From NCBI RefSeq assembly GCF_002195995.1, contig NZ_NHON01000049.1:290-47649 (forward strand): 47,360 nt of DNA, read 5' to 3'. Positions 17,592 through 26,206 of this stretch are shown one piece after another. Made by a program: the position numbers and the translations under genes. The DNA is from Inquilinus limosus. Its GTDB lineage: Bacteria; Pseudomonadota; Alphaproteobacteria; DSM-16000; Inquilinaceae. Each line of letters opens with the position of its first letter. Position 1 is the stretch's first letter. The notes under the pieces were generated by a model. The model saw only the letters and a program-made list of their open reading frames with translations, made no database searches and was not told the DNA's origin.

Positions 17592-18865
17592 GATGCCCTC
17601 CCGATCGCGGCAACGGCCGCAGGCTCCACGGATGGCGCGCGGATTCGGGCATAGAGCAGGCACGGGATGAGGAATGCCGCCACATGGACCCATTCCGACA
17701 CGACCCATTGGGTGTAGTGCGAGATCGAGTTCATCGCCGGCACCGCCAGCAGCATGTAGAACATCTGCGGCGCGGCGTATCCGGCCATGGCCGCGCCGTA
17801 GAGCCGGCTCATGAAATAGGCAAGAAGAAAGAACTTGATCCAGCCGAACCACCAGAACGACGCGAAGGCGTCGGTCATTCCAGTCTCGGACGTGCCGGTC
17901 GGCCGGTCGTAGGCGCGGTCGATCTGCTCCTCCTCCATCCCAACATACAGCGACTCTTTCAGCGCCGGGCCGACCAGCTGCTGCGGGACGTAGTTCCAGA
18001 CCAGAGTGTCCCAATGGATCGTGCCGAAATCGAACGCCATGTTCCGTTCCATGGAGTTGATCCGCAGGATGGCGTTCCGCATCTCCGGGCCGCCCTTCGA
18101 CAGCATCTGCTCGAACTTCTCGATCGGTGAGATCTCGGACAGGCTCGACAGGGTCGGGTTGTCGTTGGTCTTGCGGCTCATCTCGCGATAGTCATGCGTC
18201 GCGCTCGCCAGCACCGTGCCGACGACGATCCAGCTCAGGAACAGGATGTGCGGAATGGACCGGCGCCGCTGAAACCAGATCGCCATGGCGAACATCAGGA
18301 CCAGCTGGGTCGTCTCGCTGCGCTTCCCGGTCATCACGATGCGATCGAGATAGAACGCCGTGTCGACCATGAGGATGACCAGCGCCGGCCAGGACGGCCG
18401 CACGAAGAAGCACAGCAGCGCGACGCAGAGGCCGTAGCGCAGCAGCTTGGAGAAGAAGAACAGCACCACGTTCCCGCCGGAGAACATGGTGTACACAGCT
18501 TCGTCGATCGGGATCTCGGCGAGCTTGCGATAGAAATAGGCGCCGACCGCCGACAGCACCGCCGCGACGATCAGCAGCCGCTTCTCGCTGAACCGCCACT
18601 GGAAGGCTCGCATTACCGGTCGGTTGGGCAGCCATCCCACCTGGCACATGGCGATGCACATGATCGTGAAGATGATGGCGTCCTGATAGGCCCCCGGTGG
18701 CAGGAACGGGTCGCCCGCCAAGCCAGGCAACTGCGGCAGGATGAAGGAGAACGTCATCGTCCCAGCCAGGAACGGGTATTCGTAGATCTTGCCGGGACGC
18801 GTCGCCGCGGCGAGCAGCATCCAGACCACGAGGGCGACGAGCAGCCAGGTGACGATCCAGTTCAT
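17588..18865 (-). CDS. Polytopic membrane protein, probable Wzy-type EPS polymerase
   Basis: Inner-membrane protein of 425 residues with about ten hydrophobic segments, for example IVTWLLVALVVWMLLAAA, FTIMCIAMCQVGWL, LLIVAAVLSAVGAYFY and MFYMLLAVPAMNSISHY. A long polar loop of about 120 residues in the second half (about 215-330) fits the large periplasmic loop of Wzy polymerases. Such proteins have little sequence conservation, so the call rests on topology and position between the glycosyltransferase and acetyltransferase genes. It is also the only such candidate in a locus with a Wzx flippase. No clear ribosome site precedes ATG 18865. Confidence 0.75.
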   Translation of the reverse strand: MNWIVTWLLVALVVWMLLAAATRPGKIYEYPFLAGTMTFSFILPQLPGLAGDPFLPPGAYQDAIIFTIMCIAMCQVGWLPNRPVMRAFQWRFSEKRLLIVAAVLSAVGAYFYRKLAEIPIDEAVYTMFSGGNVVLFFFSKLLRYGLCVALLCFFVRPSWPALVILMVDTAFYLDRIVMTGKRSETTQLVLMFAMAIWFQRRRSIPHILFLSWIVVGTVLASATHDYREMSRKTNDNPTLSSLSEISPIEKFEQMLSKGGPEMRNAILRINSMERNMAFDFGTIHWDTLVWNYVPQQLVGPALKESLYVGMEEEQIDRAYDRPTGTSETGMTDAFASFWWFGWIKFFLLAYFMSRLYGAAMAGYAAPQMFYMLLAVPAMNSISHYTQWVVSEWVHVAAFLIPCLLYARIRAPSVEPAAVAAIGRAS

Positions 18866-18905
18866 GGCAGCGGCCGGGTCATCGCCGCGGATCGATCCGG
18901 CATCC

Positions 18906-20102
18906 TCACGCCTGGCGCTCCCGCAGCGTGCGGAGAGCGTTCTTCAGCGACGTCGGCAGGTAGGTCCTGATGCCCGGCCTCAGCCCCGGCGGCAGCCGCC
19001 AGCCAGCCAGGCCGAGCGGCGGGGCGACGACGGGCTGCGAGTACCGCAGGCCGTCGATCAGGTCGCGGTAGCGCTCTGCCATGAGGCCAACACCGAAATG
19101 GTCGCGCGCCTTGTGGCTCGCCCTGATGGACATCGCCGCCAGCGTGGATCTGTCTTCGGCAAGTCGGGCGATCGCCTGGGCCGCGGCACGCGTGTCACCG
19201 ACGGGAAAGAGAAATCCATTCACACCATGCTCGACCGCCAGGTCGGTGGTGCCTTGGATACGGGAGGCGACCGGTACGCAACCGGCGGCCATGGCCTCGA
19301 CCAGCGTCACCGGGAAGCCCTCGAAGCGCGAGGGCATCAGGAGCACGTCATGTTCTGCCAGGAGCTTCCCGACGACGCTGGGCGCCACGGCGCCACGGAA
19401 CTGAACGCGGCTACCAAGATCCGCACACCGCGCTTTCAGCCGCCCGAGATCGGGCCCGTCACCGGCTACTGTCAGCGTGACGGAGGGAGGAAGGTCGCGG
19501 CAGATCCGTGGCAGCCAAAGAACGCCCTTGGCCTGTTCCTCGACCCGCCCGAGATAAAGCACGCGCAGACTTTTCGACGATCGCTCGGGCCGCGCTGACA
19601 CCACCCCTGCGATATCGATTCCAATCGGGATGGTGACCGTGCGGTCGCGATCGAAGCCGTACCGGCGCACAAGATCGGCTTGGATCCGAGGTGCGACCCC
19701 GACCGTCACATGGACATGATCGCGGATCGCTCGGGCTGCGGCATAAGTTCCCGGGGTGATGTTGACAACGATCGTGATCCGGAAGATGCGCGGATCGAGA
19801 TATCGGACGGCGTTGGTCTGGACAGGGTCCGCAAGCACGGTCACGAACACGCCGTCGAAGCCCTCTTCGATCGCCGCCACCATGGCCCGTGTGCGCGCGG
19901 TGTCATCGTCGTCGGGCCGGCCGACTGTGTTGCCGTTCTGCCGTTCCGTGCGGAACATCGGGTTGTCCGCCGCAGCATGGGCATTCGGACCGCAACCCAG
20001 CCAGCGAAGTTCGATACCGGCGCCGGCGAGACCGGCGCGAAGGTGGCGGAACAGCGAATAGGTCCCACCGATCTGGGGATAGCCGAAATAGGCGAGCTTC
20101 AT
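18906..20102 (-). CDS. Glycosyltransferase family 4
   Basis: GT-B glycosyltransferase of 398 residues. MKLAYFGYPQIGGTYSLFRH opens the acceptor domain with a glycine loop. VLYLGRVEEQAKGVLWLPRI starts the donor domain, and LLMPSRFEGFPVTLVEAMAAG carries the conserved E-x7-E pair near residue 300. ATG 20102 overlaps the stop of the upstream transferase as ATGA, so translation is coupled; the open frame running up to 21005 in this phase is an antiparallel-free shadow of that gene. It most likely adds the second sugar to the lipid-linked primer, inferred from coupling to the initiating enzyme. Confidence 0.9.
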   Translation of the reverse strand: MKLAYFGYPQIGGTYSLFRHLRAGLAGAGIELRWLGCGPNAHAAADNPMFRTERQNGNTVGRPDDDDTARTRAMVAAIEEGFDGVFVTVLADPVQTNAVRYLDPRIFRITIVVNITPGTYAAARAIRDHVHVTVGVAPRIQADLVRRYGFDRDRTVTIPIGIDIAGVVSARPERSSKSLRVLYLGRVEEQAKGVLWLPRICRDLPPSVTLTVAGDGPDLGRLKARCADLGSRVQFRGAVAPSVVGKLLAEHDVLLMPSRFEGFPVTLVEAMAAGCVPVASRIQGTTDLAVEHGVNGFLFPVGDTRAAAQAIARLAEDRSTLAAMSIRASHKARDHFGVGLMAERYRDLIDGLRYSQPVVAPPLGLAGWRLPPGLRPGIRTYLPTSLKNALRTLRERQA

Positions 20103-21187
20103 CCCAGGCGCTCCTGCGTTGGGGTCGTCGACCGGAGCAGGCGCGCCCGCCGGACCGACATCCAGACGACGAGGGAATGAACGGCGACCGGAAGCAGCAG
20201 GCCGACAGTCAGCAACTGATCGGAGATCGCGAAAACGGTGCCGATATAGGCGACCGCGCCGAACAGGATGGACAGGCCGACGATCAAGCCGGTCGTGGCG
20301 GCATGGGTGAGGCCCCGATCGAGGATCAGATGGTGCAGGTGCCAGCGATCCGGGGAGAACGGGCTGCGTCCGGAATGCAGCCGGCGGATCATCAGGCTGA
20401 GCGTGTCGACCACCGGGATGATGCAGACCCAGAGGAGCACGGGGAACGGCACGGTCGGCTGTGCCCCCGAGGACAGGTCGATGATGAAATAGGCGATCGC
20501 GGCGCCCAGCATGGTGCTGCCGGCGTCGCCCATGAACACCAGGGCGCGCGGCCGCCAGCGATGCCGCATGTTGAAGACCAGGAAGCCAAGGACCACGGCC
20601 AGCAGCAGAAACAGCTGCGTGATCTGATTGCCGCGCCCGAGGAAGGAGGCCATCAGCGCCAGCCAGAACAGCGCGGAGGCGGCGGCTCCGCCGGCGAGCC
20701 CGTCCAGCCCGTCGATCATATTGAAGGCATTGGTCAGCCCGACCACGAACAGGACGGTGATGCAAAAGACGAGCACCGAAAGGATCGGATCGGCGTTGAC
20801 CGTCTGGGCGTCTAGGAAGGCGCTGCCGAAATTGCCGATCATGTGGCCACCGAGAGCGATCATGGCGATCGCCGCAATCGACTGGGCAATCAGCCGCAAG
20901 AGCGGGCGCAGGTTCAGGCGGTCGTCGAGAGCGCCGACGGCAACAAGGATCGCGAGCGCACCGATGAAGGACCAGGGGGCCCGCAGCGGCGGGGCCAGCA
21001 CGCAACTCCCGATGACGTAGGCGGCGAACATCGCCAGGCCGCCGCAGACCGGGATCACGCCCTCATGCGCCTTGCGTGCGGTCGGATGATCGACCATCCC
21101 CAGCCTCGGAGCGATCCGCTGCATCCAGACGACCAGAACCACCGCGAGAAGAAACCCGTTCAACAAATGGGCGGCTAAAGTCGGCAT
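20099..21187 (-). CDS. Polyprenyl-phosphate sugar-1-phosphate transferase (MraY/WecA family)
   Basis: Inner-membrane enzyme of 362 residues that starts the repeat unit by moving a sugar-1-phosphate (typically an N-acetylhexosamine) from UDP-sugar to undecaprenyl phosphate. It has about ten membrane helices. The family motifs are present: HPTARKAHEGVIPVCGG near the N-terminus, the Mg-binding Asp88-Asp89 in GALDDRLN, NAFNMIDGLDGLAGG (153-167), FMGDAGSTMLG, and the histidine motif DRWHLHHLILDRG. ATG 21187 has GAGAGGG upstream. It heads the overlapping minus-strand unit that continues to 15162. No WbaP-type initiating enzyme is seen, so this is the likely chain initiator. Confidence 0.92.
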   Translation of the reverse strand: MPTLAAHLLNGFLLAVVLVVWMQRIAPRLGMVDHPTARKAHEGVIPVCGGLAMFAAYVIGSCVLAPPLRAPWSFIGALAILVAVGALDDRLNLRPLLRLIAQSIAAIAMIALGGHMIGNFGSAFLDAQTVNADPILSVLVFCITVLFVVGLTNAFNMIDGLDGLAGGAAASALFWLALMASFLGRGNQITQLFLLLAVVLGFLVFNMRHRWRPRALVFMGDAGSTMLGAAIAYFIIDLSSGAQPTVPFPVLLWVCIIPVVDTLSLMIRRLHSGRSPFSPDRWHLHHLILDRGLTHAATTGLIVGLSILFGAVAYIGTVFAISDQLLTVGLLLPVAVHSLVVWMSVRRARLLRSTTPTQERLG

Positions 21188-21588
21188 CGCGCCCTCTCCA
21201 TGAAATCGCGCTGTTCGCTTGGGCGGCGCACAAAGGCCGGATGAAAAGGCAACCCTCAGGGTCGCCCCCCGCAGACTCTATGCAGCGGCCCCTGCCCCGT
21301 TCGATCTGGACAAAGTGGGGGGGCGCTCTATCCGGAAGGCCAATCCGGATGCTTCGGAGGTAGTCTTTGGATGCAGGCGTAGGCGAGGCCCCTCGACCGG
21401 TAGGGCGAGTTCGTCCCATAGCCGCGTCACACCCGCCGCGAAGCTTCGTCTTCCGCAGGAAGCCAGTCCATTCAAAGGACAACTGGCAGAGGTCGGCGGT
21501 ATGGCTACCGTAGACGGCCCCGGGCGGAAGCGATGCGTCGTCCGCCGACCAATCGAAATGCGCCGGCTTGACCGAAGGGCTGATGACG
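21188..21588. other. Divergent intergenic region
   Basis: About 400 bases between divergent genes for the initiating transferase and the beta-helix protein. It should hold promoters for both. It is GC-rich throughout, unlike most other promoter regions in this locus, and no clear motif stands out. Confidence 0.5.
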
Positions 21589-24138
21589 ATGCGGACACGC
21601 TTGATGAGATCCGCCGGCGGCGCACTGGCCCGCCGGGCCGGCAACGCATGGGTTCATCTGATCCAGCTCTGGCTCCTGACGACCCTCCTGGCCGTCGCCT
21701 GGGCCGGAGCCGGCTTCGCTCCCGCAGAAAGCCAGGCTCCCGCCCCTGCCGCACCGGCGGATTTCAGCTTCCCCGTCCCCGATCCGGAACCAGCCCTGCC
21801 CGCCGGGTTCGATGCCTTCGAGCCGCCGCTGCTCGCCTTGTCGCGGGATGCGCCCGCCATCGCCGAGGCCTCCAAGACGGCGGGGCCGGACGAGACGATG
21901 GTGCTGAGCGGGGTCGGGCTGCGGGCCAATGCCAGGATTCGCGTGTTCTCACAGGCCGGCAGGACCGGGCCGGCCCTGACCGCCGGCATTCCGCCGGCGG
22001 CGGCCGATGGGCTGGCCGCGGCGTTCCTGCTGCCGGACGACCTGCCCCCGTGGTCGATGTATCTCGTCTGGCCCGCGGACGCGAAGGGCATTGGAGCGCC
22101 CGTGGCCCTCAACCGCACCGACGCATGGTGGGCCGGCCCGCAGCCGGCACAGCCGGGCGGAACCGCATCGCTCTATGGCCGCAATCTCAGCCGCGGCAAC
22201 GGGACGGCCGAGGGTTCGATCTACCTGAAGGCGCACGGCCGCTCCGCCGGCCGCTGGCTCCAGGTCACGGCCGTCAGCCCGTACCGGATCGATTTCGCGC
22301 TGCCCCCGGACCTGCCGGACGGCGACTACGAGGTCTGGGCGCATAATGGCCATGGCGGCCGGTTCGGCTGGAGCGGCCCCGTCGCTCTCGCCCTCGCGCC
22401 CTCGCCCTGGGCGGGCCAGGCGGCCCGCGTCTTCGACGTACGGGATCATGGGGCGAAAGGCGACGGCCTGACCGACGACGCGGCGAGCATCCAGGTCACA
22501 CTGGACCTGGCGCGCGCCCAGGCCCCTGCGACGGTCCGGTTCCCGGCCGGCATCTATATGATCGGGCGCAGCCTCGTGCCGCCGAACGGGGTCGCCTGGG
22601 TCGGCGACGGGCGCGGCCGGTCCATCATCCGTGCCGTTCCGGTTCCGTCCGACACGACATCGGATCCGGGGACGGATGCACTGCTCTATGCCGAGGGGGA
22701 CAAGGCCGGCAACAATGTTGCGATCTCCGATCTCGACCTGGAGCTGCCCGAGCGCCACGGCGACCCCGACTTCGCAGCGGTCTATCTCCGCTTCGTCACC
22801 CATCTGCGGCTCGACCGCGTCAGCATCCGCGCCGCATCCTCCGGCTACTTCAACGTCGACGGGTCGCAGGACGTGCGTGTGGCGGAGTCCGACTTCGTCG
22901 GCAGCCGCGGCACCCTGGGCACAGCCCGGCAGGTGTTCATCGAGAACAGCCGGTTCCGTCTCACCTACCGGGCGCGAGCCGCCATCCTGGCCCGCGGCGG
23001 GCAGGAGATCTCGATCACCAGCAACCACGCCGAGGACCTGGATTCCTCGCGTCCGGAGGGGAGCGCCGAGGGGCGCTTCTTCGTCTCCCAGGGCCACAAT
23101 CGCGGGACACGGGACATCTTCATCGCGGAGAACACCACCACGAACATGGCCCCGCCCACGCCCGAGTGGACGGATTTCGATCCGAACACCGGCGAGCAGA
23201 TCCTGTTCGAGCAGTTCGGCACGGCGGGGTTCGGCTCCGTTCTTTCGGCAGGCCCGGACACCGTGACGCTGGCGCCGAACGGCACCGGTCCCGACACGGC
23301 AACCGCGGCACCCGATGGTATCGCCACCCAGGAGGACGGCATCGCGGTGGGCAACGACGTGATGGTCGTGGCAGGCCGGGGCACCGGCCAGGTCCGGCGC
23401 ATTATCGGCTATGACAAGCCGGGGCGGGTGCTGCGCCTCGACCGGCCCTGGATGCTGGTCCCGGATGCCGGCAGCACGCTGGTGGTGGCCAATGCCGCCG
23501 TGCGTGCTGTCGTCTATCGCAACAGGCTGGACGGAAAGTCCTTCTATGCCACCGAGAACACGGCCTCTTGCGGGGTCCAGTTCTACGGCAACTCGGCGGA
23601 CATCGTGGTCGACGGCAACGTCATGACCCGCATGCGCGGCGGCGTCGAGCTCTGGGCCCTCGGCCACGGGGCGCTGAACCCTGTCTTCTTCAACCTGGTG
23701 GTGAACAACGAGATCGATGATTCCTATGACGGCCTCGTCGCCTACACCAAGTACCTGAAGACAGAGAAGGAGGGCGCGGTCGGCCATCTCGGCAACGTCT
23801 TCCGGAACAACCACGGCGACCGGCTGGCCCATGCCGGCGTCAATGTCGTGACCTGGCAGGGCTACGAGGCCGGCGCCTACGCCATGGAGGTGTTCGAGCG
23901 CAACCGCTTCGCCGACGCCTATGGCGGGGTGATGGTGGAGACTGATCCGCAGGCGAAGGACATCGCCCCCGACCAGCCGACGCCGATCGCCGCAATGATC
24001 TTTCACGACAACGACTTTGCCCGGGGGTCGGCCCCCTATACGGGGTCGCGCGGCAGGGTCTGGCCGGGAACGGCGACCGTGATCGACACCGGCAACACCT
24101 TCAAGGGCTTCGAGGTCGAGGCGGTCACCCGCCGCTGA
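21589..24138 (+). CDS. Envelope-targeted beta-helix protein, pectate-lyase-3-like, with IPT-like N-terminal domains
   Basis: Large protein of about 849 residues. A hydrophobic segment at about 20-45 (LIQLWLLTTLLAVAWAGAGF) is a signal peptide or anchor, followed by a Pro/Ala-rich linker. Two immunoglobulin-like, IPT/TIG-style segments seem to lie at about 85-180 and 180-275 (GETASLYGRNL-type strand turns). A right-handed beta-helix of the pectate-lyase-3 type follows from about 281 (VFDVRDHGAKGDGLTDDAASIQ) to the end, with repeated Asn/Asp strand turns. In EPS loci such folds act as lyases or hydrolases on the polymer, or as C5-epimerases; active-site residues cannot be assigned here. Start is uncertain: ATG 21589 is used because GAAGGG lies at a better distance, with ATG 21583 and TTG 21568 as alternatives. 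It stands alone on the plus strand between two minus-strand units. Confidence 0.82.
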   Translation: MRTRLMRSAGGALARRAGNAWVHLIQLWLLTTLLAVAWAGAGFAPAESQAPAPAAPADFSFPVPDPEPALPAGFDAFEPPLLALSRDAPAIAEASKTAGPDETMVLSGVGLRANARIRVFSQAGRTGPALTAGIPPAAADGLAAAFLLPDDLPPWSMYLVWPADAKGIGAPVALNRTDAWWAGPQPAQPGGTASLYGRNLSRGNGTAEGSIYLKAHGRSAGRWLQVTAVSPYRIDFALPPDLPDGDYEVWAHNGHGGRFGWSGPVALALAPSPWAGQAARVFDVRDHGAKGDGLTDDAASIQVTLDLARAQAPATVRFPAGIYMIGRSLVPPNGVAWVGDGRGRSIIRAVPVPSDTTSDPGTDALLYAEGDKAGNNVAISDLDLELPERHGDPDFAAVYLRFVTHLRLDRVSIRAASSGYFNVDGSQDVRVAESDFVGSRGTLGTARQVFIENSRFRLTYRARAAILARGGQEISITSNHAEDLDSSRPEGSAEGRFFVSQGHNRGTRDIFIAENTTTNMAPPTPEWTDFDPNTGEQILFEQFGTAGFGSVLSAGPDTVTLAPNGTGPDTATAAPDGIATQEDGIAVGNDVMVVAGRGTGQVRRIIGYDKPGRVLRLDRPWMLVPDAGSTLVVANAAVRAVVYRNRLDGKSFYATENTASCGVQFYGNSADIVVDGNVMTRMRGGVELWALGHGALNPVFFNLVVNNEIDDSYDGLVAYTKYLKTEKEGAVGHLGNVFRNNHGDRLAHAGVNVVTWQGYEAGAYAMEVFERNRFADAYGGVMVETDPQAKDIAPDQPTPIAAMIFHDNDFARGSAPYTGSRGRVWPGTATVIDTGNTFKGFEVEAVTRR

Positions 24139-24159
24139 TCCGGACCACGCTGAGCTTCT

Positions 24160-24747
24160 TCAGAACGCCACCACGCCGTACCGGGCGGCGTACCAGCCGA
24201 TCTTGACGTATTCGGCCAGGACCGAGAGACCGTGGTGGTTGCTGAGCATCTTGCGGTAGGATTCGCCGCGCTCGACCGGCACCGACATCCACTCCATCTG
24301 CGGCACGACCTGCCGGAAGCAGGCCAGCGCCCGGCGGGTGTGAAACCAGCTGGTGACCAGGATGGCGCGCCGCGCACCCATCGCCGCCAGCAGCGGCGCC
24401 GAAAACACCGCGTTCTCCCAGGTGCTGCGCGATGAGCATTCCGTCTGAATCACGTCGCCCGGCACGCCCTCGCCCATCATGTAGCGCCGGATGTCCTCGC
24501 AATCACCGAAGCCGGTGACGAGGACCTTCGGCGCCACCCCTTGCCGGTAGAGACCGGCCGCCTGCCACGCCCGGGCCGGCCCATCGCCGCCGAGCACGAC
24601 GATGACGTCGGCCGGCTCGACCGCGGTCCGGACCACGAGCAGCGGCTCCGAAGCCTTGAAGGCCGCAGCCACGGCGCCGCCGCTGACGAGCGCGGCCAGC
24701 ATGAGCGCCACGAGGAGACGGCGGCCCCTTCTGAATCGGGATGTCAA
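24160..24747 (-). CDS. YdcF/SanA-like (DUF218) protein
   Basis: Membrane-anchored protein of 195 residues. A single N-terminal hydrophobic segment (RLLVALMLAALVSGGAVAAAF) is followed by a DUF218 domain: DVIVVLGGDGPARAWQAAGLY, then LVTGFG, the ECSSRSTWENAVFS signature and ILVTSWFHTRRALACF. DUF218 proteins such as ElyC and SanA affect envelope polysaccharide or lipid-carrier handling; the reaction is not established. The start is TTG at 24747, overlapping the PIG-L stop as TTGA, with AAGGGG 9 bases upstream. It ends 21 bases from the convergent beta-helix gene and closes the long minus-strand unit. Confidence 0.87.
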   Translation of the reverse strand: MTSRFRRGRRLLVALMLAALVSGGAVAAAFKASEPLLVVRTAVEPADVIVVLGGDGPARAWQAAGLYRQGVAPKVLVTGFGDCEDIRRYMMGEGVPGDVIQTECSSRSTWENAVFSAPLLAAMGARRAILVTSWFHTRRALACFRQVVPQMEWMSVPVERGESYRKMLSNHHGLSVLAEYVKIGWYAARYGVVAF

Positions 24748-25397
24748 CCGAGCAGCCCCTTGCGCTGGACGAAGCCTTCGGCATAGCGCCCGCCTGCGCG
24801 GCTTTCCATGCCGCGCAGGCGGGCGAGGCCCCGGAAGGTCTCAGCGTCGAACCAGTCCTTGGACCGCTGCGTGCCGAAATGCGCGAGAAGAAGCTCGATC
24901 TTGCGTTCCAGGATCTCGGGGGCGAGGGGCATGTAGAGGTTCGGCTGACCGAGGTCGCCGTCCCATTTCGGGATCTCATATTCGAGAATGAGGTGGTCGC
25001 GGAACGTGTTCCAGGTCAGCCGGCACGTCTCCTGATGATCCTGGTGCGCGTCGTCCCGGCGATGGGTCAGGATGATATCCGGGCTGCTGCGGGCCTTCAG
25101 CCCGGAGAACCAGGCCTTGATCTCGCTGCCCTGGTACGGAAAGAAGCTGTCCTTGAATTCGGCAAGCTCGACGACGGTACTGGCCGCGCCGGCAAGGAAG
25201 GCGGCCGCCGAGGCCTCCGCTTCCCCCGCGCGCGGGCCGGCGGCGCTGAGCACGCACCAATGGACATGCAGCCGCACCCCGGACGCGATCCAGGACAGGA
25301 GCATACCCCCTGCCCCGATCTCGATGTCATCCGAATGCGCGCCCAGGCACAGGACGGACAGGCTGTCGCCCGGCCGCGCCAGCCCCAGTGGCCGCAT
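24744..25397 (-). CDS. PIG-L family deacetylase
   Basis: Zinc-dependent N-deacetylase-fold protein of 217 residues (LmbE/PIG-L). The metal motif appears as LGAHSDDIEIGAGG (19-31), with Ser in place of the usual Pro of AHPDD. The second motif is LTHRRDDAHQDHQET, which supplies the HxxH-like zinc ligand and the arginine. Such enzymes deacetylate N-acetyl amino sugars in nucleotide- or lipid-linked form. ATG 25397 overlaps the upstream nucleotidyltransferase stop by one base. Same-order sets of nucleotidyltransferase, methyltransferase and PIG-L genes are common in bacterial surface-sugar loci, so it probably acts on the unusual sugar of this module. Confidence 0.88.
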   Translation of the reverse strand: MRPLGLARPGDSLSVLCLGAHSDDIEIGAGGMLLSWIASGVRLHVHWCVLSAAGPRAGEAEASAAAFLAGAASTVVELAEFKDSFFPYQGSEIKAWFSGLKARSSPDIILTHRRDDAHQDHQETCRLTWNTFRDHLILEYEIPKWDGDLGQPNLYMPLAPEILERKIELLLAHFGTQRSKDWFDAETFRGLARLRGMESRAGGRYAEGFVQRKGLLG

Positions 25398-26206
25398 CAG
25401 GCCAGCACCAGCGTCTTGGCCTTGTCCTTGGCCGGGCTCAGCCCCCGCCAGGGCATCTTGCCCTGCTCGACCAGATCCTCGAGCGCCTGCCGGTCTTTCA
25501 GCGTGTCCATCGAGCGCCAGAACCCTTCATGCTTGTAGGCCATGAGCTGGTTCGCCTCGATCAGCCTCCGGAACGGCTCCAGGACCAGCTCCTCGCCTTC
25601 GCGCATGAAATCAAAGATCTCGCGGCGGAACAGGAAGTAGCCGCCGTTGATCCAGATGTCGGAGCAGTCGGAGCTGCGGATGCCCTGCACCTCGCCATCC
25701 TTGTCGATATCCGCCAGGTGATAGGTCAGCGGCGGCCGCACGGCCATGAAGCAGGCGATCTTGCCGCTCTTCCTGAAGCGATCGATCATGTCGTCGAGGT
25801 CGCAATTGGTCAGGCCGTCGCTGTAGTTGGCCAGGAAGATCTCCTCGTCCCGCACCTGATCCCGCACGGCCCACAGCCGCTCGCCGATGTTACGCCAGAT
25901 CCCGGTGTCGATCAGGGTGACACGCCAGTCCTTGTCCGGCTCGCTCAGCAACTCGACATTGGCGCCGAATCCCGAAATGACGCAGTCGGCAAAATTCTGC
26001 GGCCGATAATTGAGGAAGAAGTCCTTGATGATGTTGGCCTTGTAGCCCAGGCAGAGGACGAAGTCGGCATGCCCGTATTGCCGATAGTACTGCATCACAT
26101 GCCACAGGATCGGCTGATGCCCGATCGGGATCATCGGCTTCGGGATGTTCTCGGAATATTCCCGGATGCGAGTGCCCAGGCCACCGCAGAAGAGCACGAC
26201 TTTCAT
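25397..26206 (-). CDS. Sugar-1-phosphate nucleotidyltransferase, RfbF-like (cytidylyltransferase type)
   Basis: NTP-transferase of 269 residues that activates a sugar-1-phosphate. The pyrophosphorylase signature is CGGLGTRIREYSENIPKPM (8-25), and a substrate block ANYSDGLTNCDLDDM and a lysine-containing C-terminal region (YKHEGFWRSMDT) follow. Overall it resembles glucose-1-phosphate cytidylyltransferase RfbF, but the usual partner CDP-glucose 4,6-dehydratase is absent from the window, so the substrate may differ. ATG 26206 overlaps the upstream methyltransferase stop as ATGA, with AAGGAA about 9 bases upstream; the longer frame to 26272 lies inside the methyltransferase gene. Confidence 0.85.
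   Translation of the reverse strand: MKVVLFCGGLGTRIREYSENIPKPMIPIGHQPILWHVMQYYRQYGHADFVLCLGYKANIIKDFFLNYRPQNFADCVISGFGANVELLSEPDKDWRVTLIDTGIWRNIGERLWAVRDQVRDEEIFLANYSDGLTNCDLDDMIDRFRKSGKIACFMAVRPPLTYHLADIDKDGEVQGIRSSDCSDIWINGGYFLFRREIFDFMREGEELVLEPFRRLIEANQLMAYKHEGFWRSMDTLKDRQALEDLVEQGKMPWRGLSPAKDKAKTLVLA

Noticed and set aside
21949-24006. Long minus-strand open frame opposite the beta-helix gene
   Set aside because: Antisense of a gene with a clear signal segment and beta-helix domain; no family or ribosome site is seen.
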